A stretch of 39,610 nt of DNA from Betaproteobacteria bacterium (GTDB taxonomy: Bacteria; Pseudomonadota; Gammaproteobacteria; Burkholderiales; Burkholderiaceae_C), in contig RGCL01000022.1 in NCBI GenBank assembly GCA_009919175.1, forward strand, positions 1 to 39,610. The letters are read 5' to 3'. This document shows, piece after piece, positions 35,436 to 39,610 of the stretch; position 1 is the stretch's first letter; each line of letters opens with the position of its first letter. The translations under genes were made by a program, and so were the position numbers. Below the pieces are notes generated by a model. The model did no database searches. It was not told where the DNA came from and saw only the letters and a list, made by a program, of their open reading frames with translations.

Positions 35436-36100
35436 TTGGCGTTGCTCTGATTGCGGTCACGCAAGGTTTTGATCAACCCCTCGATGCCCTTGGACGAAAT
35501 GATCTGACCGAACTGGCTGCGGTAGGTCTCGACCAGCCAAACGCCCATGACGTTGAAATTGAAGATGCGCCAGCCCGCAATGTGGTCGGGGGCTTTTTCC
35601 AGGCGGTACTCGATGGGGATGGGTTCGGGTCCGCCCACCACCTCGGTGCGGATGACCACCTCGGTGTCCTCAGGGGCAAAGCGCGAGCGCTTGACCACCA
35701 GCTTTTGGTCTTTGACCTGCGACAAGGCGCCCGAGTAGCTGCGCACGAGCAAGAGCTTGAACTCATCGATGAGCTGCTTGCGTTGCTCGGGCGTGGCCTG
35801 GCGCCAGGCCGGCCCCACGGCCGAAGCGGTCATGCGCTCGAAGTTGACGTGCGGCGCCACCTTGTCGTTGACCAGCGCATTGATCTTGACCAAGTCCCCA
35901 GCGCGCAGGCCGGCATCGGATTTGACGATCTCCAGCAAATGATTGGAGAGTTTGGAGATGAAGACATCGGGCGTGTCTTTGGGGCTCAAGGTCTGAGCAT
36001 GGAGGCTGGGCATGGCCAGACCCATCGCCAGCAGGCACGCGCCCCAGCCCAGCGCCACGCGCTCGAGCAGCGAACGGGTCTGCATCAATCGACAAATCAT
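35432..36100 (-). CDS. mlaC: Periplasmic phospholipid carrier MlaC
   Basis: MlaC shuttles phospholipids between MlaA at the outer membrane and MlaD at the inner membrane. The protein of about 222 residues has a signal peptide ending near LAMPSLHAQ and the family regions ALVNDKVAPHVNFERMTASAVG, WRQATPEQRKQLIDEF and WRIFNFNVMGVWLVETYRSQF. The ATG at 36100 has AAGGA six bases upstream; a TTG two codons before it is less likely. The gene follows mlaA by 2 bp and overlaps mlaB by 4 bp. Confidence 0.95.
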   Translation of the reverse strand: MICRLMQTRSLLERVALGWGACLLAMGLAMPSLHAQTLSPKDTPDVFISKLSNHLLEIVKSDAGLRAGDLVKINALVNDKVAPHVNFERMTASAVGPAWRQATPEQRKQLIDEFKLLLVRSYSGALSQVKDQKLVVKRSRFAPEDTEVVIRTEVVGGPEPIPIEYRLEKAPDHIAGWRIFNFNVMGVWLVETYRSQFGQIISSKGIEGLIKTLRDRNQSNAK

Positions 36101-36102
36101 GT

Positions 36103-36924
36103 TCAATCCTTGGCATCCTCTGGAGGAGGGTTGCCATCATAAATTTGGAAGCGGCGGCGTTGCAGGTAGGCGTCGCGAACAAAGCTGTAACGATCGAAAG
36201 CGATGGCATCCACCGTGTTGGTGGCCGACAGCAGCCGCGCACGCTGATCCACCACCTTGAGGCCTTGGGCCACGTTGCGGTGCGCGATGGGGTTGATTTC
36301 TTTGATGGGATCCCCGTTCCTGTCCACCAGCACATAGGACGAGGCATCCCTGAGGGTAGAGGGACCCAGCACAGGCATGACCAGGTAAGGACCACTGCCC
36401 ACGCCCCAGCGACCCAGAGTTTGGCCAAAGTCTTCCGAGTAGCGCTCCAGCCCCATGGGCGAAGCCAGGTCCACCAGGCCATAAATGCCCAGGGTCGAGT
36501 TCACCAGCACGCGCGTGCCCATCTCCAGGCCGGCCTTGGGTTTGAATTGCAGGAACAGGTTCACCGTGGACCACAGGTCCCGCAAATTGCCAAAGAAATT
36601 GCCCAGACCCGTTTGCACCAGGCGAGGTGTGACCCGCTGGTAGGTGTTGGCCACGGGCTTGATCACCGCCTGATCCAGGGACTCGTTGAAGTCAAAGACC
36701 TTGCGGTTGAAGGGCTCCCACGGGTCGGTGGGCGAGCGTGTGGGGTAAGCGGTGTCCGAGTTGGTGGCGGCATCGCCCGCAGCAGGTGCCTGAGCTTGCA
36801 CCTGGGCTTGCACCGGCACCAGGCAGGCCAAGGCCATCACGCACGCCCAGGCTCGCGCAGTGCGCGCCAGGTGAGCCTGGGCGCGAATCATGGGTTGGAG
36901 CAGGTTGGGCGTGGTGTGCTTCAC
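36103..36924 (-). CDS. mlaA: Outer-membrane lipid asymmetry protein MlaA (VacJ)
   Basis: MlaA removes misplaced phospholipids from the outer leaflet of the outer membrane. The 273-residue protein has the family core DPWEPFNRKVFDFNESLDQAVIKPVANTYQ, LGNFFGNLRDLWSTVNLFLQ, RVLVNSTLGIYGLVDLA and FGQTLGRWGVGSGPYLVMPVLGPS. The N-terminal signal contains MALAC, an imperfect lipobox, so lipidation is likely but less clear than usual. It overlaps mlaD by 4 bp. In E. coli this gene is unlinked; here it sits between mlaD and mlaC. Confidence 0.96.
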   Translation of the reverse strand: MKHTTPNLLQPMIRAQAHLARTARAWACVMALACLVPVQAQVQAQAPAAGDAATNSDTAYPTRSPTDPWEPFNRKVFDFNESLDQAVIKPVANTYQRVTPRLVQTGLGNFFGNLRDLWSTVNLFLQFKPKAGLEMGTRVLVNSTLGIYGLVDLASPMGLERYSEDFGQTLGRWGVGSGPYLVMPVLGPSTLRDASSYVLVDRNGDPIKEINPIAHRNVAQGLKVVDQRARLLSATNTVDAIAFDRYSFVRDAYLQRRRFQIYDGNPPPEDAKD

Positions 36925-37391
36925 TTGGTTTGGCCTGCGTCGGCCGCCTTGTTGTAGAGGAATTGTCCGATGAGATTTTCCAACACAACGGCAGACTGGG
37001 TGCTGGTGATGGTTTCTCCGGCCTGAAGGTTCTGATCGGAGGATCCCGCCTCCAGGCCAATGTACTGCTCACCCAGCAAGCCGCTGGTGAGGATTTTCAG
37101 GCTGGAGTCCTTGGGGAAACGGAATCGTTGGTCCAGGTCCAGCACCACCGAGGCCTGGAAGGTCTGGTCGTCAAAGCCAATGGCCGATACCCGCCCCACG
37201 ACCACGCCCGCGCTCTTGACCGCTGCCTGGGGCTTGAGGCCTCCAATGTTGTCAAAACGAGCTTTGACCGAATAGGTGGACGACCAGTTCAGGCTGAGCA
37301 AGTTGGCCGACTTGAGCGCCAAGAACACCAGCGCCAGCGCGCCCAGCAGCACAAACAAACCCACCCACACATCGACCTTAGAGCGTTGCAT
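36921..37391 (-). CDS. mlaD: MCE-domain lipid-binding protein MlaD
   Basis: A 156-residue protein with one N-terminal membrane helix (VWVGLFVLLGALALVFLAL) and a single MCE domain (VKARFDNIGGLKPQAAVKSAGVVVGRV). It forms the hexameric periplasmic ring on the MlaFE transporter. The C-terminal hydrophobic helix (AVVLENLIGQFLYN) lines the lipid pore. The ATG at 37391 has a GGGGAG ribosome binding site; a TTG 18 bases upstream is rejected. Confidence 0.96.
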   Translation of the reverse strand: MQRSKVDVWVGLFVLLGALALVFLALKSANLLSLNWSSTYSVKARFDNIGGLKPQAAVKSAGVVVGRVSAIGFDDQTFQASVVLDLDQRFRFPKDSSLKILTSGLLGEQYIGLEAGSSDQNLQAGETITSTQSAVVLENLIGQFLYNKAADAGQTK

Positions 37392-37405
37392 GATCACTCT
37401 CCCCT

Positions 37406-38194
37406 TCAAAGACTAAACATCCAGGCGGTGAGGATGAAATCCAGCCCCAACACCGACAGCGAGGCCATCACCACAGTTCGCGTGGTTGCCCTGGAAACGC
37501 CTTCTGGCGTGGGCTGGGCGACATAGCCTTGCAACAAAGCAACAAACGACACGGTGAACCCAAAGACCAGGCTCTTGACCACCCCATTGCCCACGTCCTT
37601 GAAGACATCCACACCGCTTTGCATCTGGCTCCAGAAAGAGCCCGCATCCACACCAATCATGACCACGCCCACCAGCCATCCGCCCACGATGCCCACGGCA
37701 CTGAACAGCGCGGCCAGCAAGGGCAAGGTGATCACGCCAGCCCAAAAACGCGGCGCCAGGATGCGCTCGACGGGGTCAACGGCCATCAATTCCATGGCGG
37801 TGAGTTGCTCGCCCGCCTTCATCAAACCAATTTCGGCGGTGAGCGACGTGCCCGCGCGCCCGGCATACAGCAAGGCACTCACCACCGGACCCAATTCGCG
37901 CACCAGGCTCAAAGCCACCAACAAGCCCAGCGCCTCGGCTGAGCCATAGCGTTGCAAGGTGTAGTAGCCCTGCAAGCCCAGCACAAAGCCCACGAAAAGG
38001 CCAGACACCACGATGATGGCCAGCGAATGGTTGCCCAGAAAGTGGATCTGGTCGCGCACCAGGCCAAAGCGGCGCAGGCACGCGCCAAGCAAACCCACCA
38101 GGCGAACAAAAAGGCGTGCGCCATAGCCCATCGAAACCAGGCCATGGCGAAACCAGGCGCCCAGCCGAGCGAGGGGGCTTTGCCAGTCGCTCAT
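37406..38194 (-). CDS. mlaE: Phospholipid ABC transporter permease MlaE
   Basis: A 262-residue permease with about five to six membrane helices. [41 protein letters not shown], the hallmark of MlaE (DUF140), is present, as are [13 protein letters not shown] and [19 protein letters not shown]. It forms the membrane part of the MlaFEDB complex. Its ATG overlaps the mlaF stop by 4 bp. Confidence 0.97.
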   Translation of the reverse strand: MSDWQSPLARLGAWFRHGLVSMGYGARLFVRLVGLLGACLRRFGLVRDQIHFLGNHSLAIIVVSGLFVGFVLGLQGYYTLQRYGSAEALGLLVALSLVRELGPVVSALLYAGRAGTSLTAEIGLMKAGEQLTAMELMAVDPVERILAPRFWAGVITLPLLAALFSAVGIVGGWLVGVVMIGVDAGSFWSQMQSGVDVFKDVGNGVVKSLVFGFTVSFVALLQGYVAQPTPEGVSRATTRTVVMASLSVLGLDFILTAWMFSL

Positions 38195-39051
38195 GCGCCA
38201 ATCCCCAGGTCATCTGCCAGGCCCACCGCCGGGTAATGGAAACGCACCGGACCATCGGGCGAGGCGCTCACAAATTGACGCACCAGCGGGTCTTCACTGT
38301 GCCTGACCTCGTCGGGCGTGCCCTGCGCCGCCACACGGCCATTGGCCAGCACGATGACCTGGTCGGCGATGCCAAAGGTCTCGTCCAGGTCGTGCGACAC
38401 CACGATGCTGGTGAGCCCCATGGCATCGTTGAGGCGGCGAATGAGCCGCGCCGCTGTGCCCAGGGAAATGGGGTCCAGCCCGGCAAAGGGCTCGTCGTAC
38501 ATGATCAATTCGGGGTCGAGGGCTATCGCACGCGCCAAGGCCACACGCCTGGCCATGCCGCCCGAAATTTCGCTGGGCATGAGGTCTCGCGCACCGCGCA
38601 AGCCCACCGCCTCGAGCTTCATGAGCACGATGTCGCGGATCAGGGCGGCAGGCAAGTCGGTGTGCTCGCGCAAAGGAAAGGCCACGTTGTCAAAGACCGA
38701 CAAATCCGTGAACAGCGCGCCAAACTGAAACAGCATGCCCATGCGACGGCGCAAGCCATAGAGCTCGGCCTGGTTGAGGTCGGGGATGGATTGGTCGTCA
38801 AACTGCAAACGCCCTGACTGCGGCTTGTACTGCCCGCCAATGAGGCGAAGCACGGTGGTTTTGCCGCCGCCTGAGGCGCCCATCAAGGCCGTGACCTTGC
38901 CGCGCGGGACTTCAAAGCTGATGCCGTCCAGGATGCGGCGCTCTCCGTATCCAAACGAGAGGTCTTGACAGGTGATCAGGGCTTGAGGTGCAGGCATGGG
39001 GTGAGGCCCATGTCCAGAACTTGGCAGGCGATTGGGCAGGGCGGCGTTCAT
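38191..39051 (-). CDS. mlaF: Phospholipid ABC transporter ATP-binding protein MlaF
   Basis: A 286-residue ATPase with Walker [10 protein letters not shown] (58-66), the Q-loop [25 protein letters not shown] typical of MlaF, signature [14 protein letters not shown], Walker [14 protein letters not shown] and the H-loop SHDLDE. The N-terminal 18 residues are unlike E. coli; a second ATG at 38997 ([11 protein letters not shown]) is a possible alternative start, and neither has a clear ribosome binding site. It is the first gene of mlaFEDACB, 61 bp after gltD. Confidence 0.95.
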   Translation of the reverse strand: MNAALPNRLPSSGHGPHPMPAPQALITCQDLSFGYGERRILDGISFEVPRGKVTALMGASGGGKTTVLRLIGGQYKPQSGRLQFDDQSIPDLNQAELYGLRRRMGMLFQFGALFTDLSVFDNVAFPLREHTDLPAALIRDIVLMKLEAVGLRGARDLMPSEISGGMARRVALARAIALDPELIMYDEPFAGLDPISLGTAARLIRRLNDAMGLTSIVVSHDLDETFGIADQVIVLANGRVAAQGTPDEVRHSEDPLVRQFVSASPDGPVRFHYPAVGLADDLGIGA

Positions 39052-39112
39052 CTTAACGGAGGAAGATGAACACCTAAGTCGTCAAGCCCACGACCACGCC
39101 CAGGCTGGCAAC

Positions 39113-39610
39113 TCAGCGCGGCAGGTCGGAGCTGCCCATGAGGTACTCGTCGACCGCGCGCGCAGCCTGACGGCCTTCGCGAATGGCCCACACCACCAGC
39201 GACTGCCCCCGGCGAACGTCGCCAGCGGCAAACACCTTGGGGACATTGGTGGCATAGCCGCCCTCCTCATCGGTGCCGGCCTGGGCATTGCCACGGGCAT
39301 CCTTTTGCACGCCAAAGGCATCGAGCACGGCAGGCACGGGATTCACAAAGCCCATGGCCAGAAGGACCATGTCGGCTTCAAAGGTTTTTTCGGTGCCGGG
39401 CACTTCCACTAATTTGCCGTCCTTGAATTCAACGCCCACGGTCTTGAGGCCGGTGAGCTTGCCGTTTTTGCCAATGAACTCTTTGGTGGAAATGGCGAAC
39501 TCGCGGTCCAGCAGCTGCAAGCCACCGCTTTCGTCGTGGCTGGAGCTGGTGCGCAGCTTGAGCGGCCAGTAAGGCCACACCAGGGGCTTGTTTTCTTCTT
39601 CGGGCGGGCG
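39113..39610 (-). CDS. gltD: Glutamate synthase small subunit, C-terminal part (cut by window edge)
   Basis: The C-terminal 165 residues of the NADPH-dependent glutamate synthase beta subunit, which feeds electrons through FAD to the large subunit. The frame is open to the window edge and begins [22 protein letters not shown]. It has the pyridine nucleotide-disulfide oxidoreductase end with [37 protein letters not shown]. The true start lies outside the window. gltB is expected further upstream. It runs in the same direction as mlaF. Confidence 0.94.
   Translation of the reverse strand, partial: RPPEEENKPLVWPYWPLKLRTSSSHDESGGLQLLDREFAISTKEFIGKNGKLTGLKTVGVEFKDGKLVEVPGTEKTFEADMVLLAMGFVNPVPAVLDAFGVQKDARGNAQAGTDEEGGYATNVPKVFAAGDVRRGQSLVVWAIREGRQAARAVDEYLMGSSDLPR

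Noticed and set aside
36101-36106. TTG as the mlaC start, overlapping mlaA by 3 bp
   Set aside because: The ATG at 36100 has a well-placed AAGGA, and TTG starts are rare.

Overview
The window looks like a stretch of conserved chromosome from a member of the Burkholderiales, most like Comamonadaceae. The basis is the roughly 60% GC composition, the gene families, and familiar betaproteobacterial clusters: petABC-sspAB, mlaFEDACB-ibaG-murA-his, and hisIE-hinT-tatABC. I saw no insertion sequence, integrase, phage gene, CRISPR array or rRNA. Most of the window is coding and most genes are full length. The exceptions are the partial genes at both ends and one caspase-like gene that appears to lack its 3' part.

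Layout from left to right. (1) 1-7361: the tail of an unrecognised gene with an intrinsic terminator, a 345-base AT-rich gap with two perfect DnaA-box matches, priA, a convergent AEC-family transporter, the Rep helicase with a strong hairpin just before its start codon, selD, and an NnrU-family membrane protein. (2) 7491-9296: a secreted MORN/Sel1/caspase-like protein, the main accessory-looking gene. (3) 9418-12640: secA, divergent from a DciA-like (DUF721) gene. (4) 12664-16264: an aldonate dehydratase of the IlvD/Edd family, a Bug-type periplasmic binding protein, an orphan lipoprotein and tRNA-Thr(TGT). (5) 16316-20289, minus strand: petA-petB-petC (cytochrome bc1), an intrinsic terminator, then sspA-sspB. 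(6) 20342-39610, minus strand: an almost gapless run of about 27 genes in transcription order gltD (partial), mlaF-E-D-A-C-B, an ABC-2 exporter pair, ibaG, murA, hisG-D-C-B-H-A-F-I-E, hinT, tatA-B-C, a DegS-like protease, a Nif3-family protein and pdxA. Many junctions in this run overlap by 4 bp or are separated by a few bases.

How the genes work together. PriA and Rep act in replication restart, and DciA is the replicative-helicase loader family of bacteria without DnaC. SecA drives Sec export and TatABC drives Tat export; the Rieske protein, a typical Tat substrate, is encoded about 4 kb away. The Mla genes form a complete outer-membrane lipid transport system, including the outer-membrane lipoprotein MlaA inside the operon. 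The his genes give every step of histidine synthesis encoded here except the HisZ subunit that the short HisG should need and a dedicated histidinol-phosphate phosphatase.

No clearly new multi-gene system is visible. The best leads are the apparently truncated caspase-like protein, the hairpin that fills the rep leader, the terminator placed directly before the sspA ribosome binding site, the DnaA boxes before priA, and a recurring TAGAAT-type -10 element before secA, tRNA-Thr and tatA.
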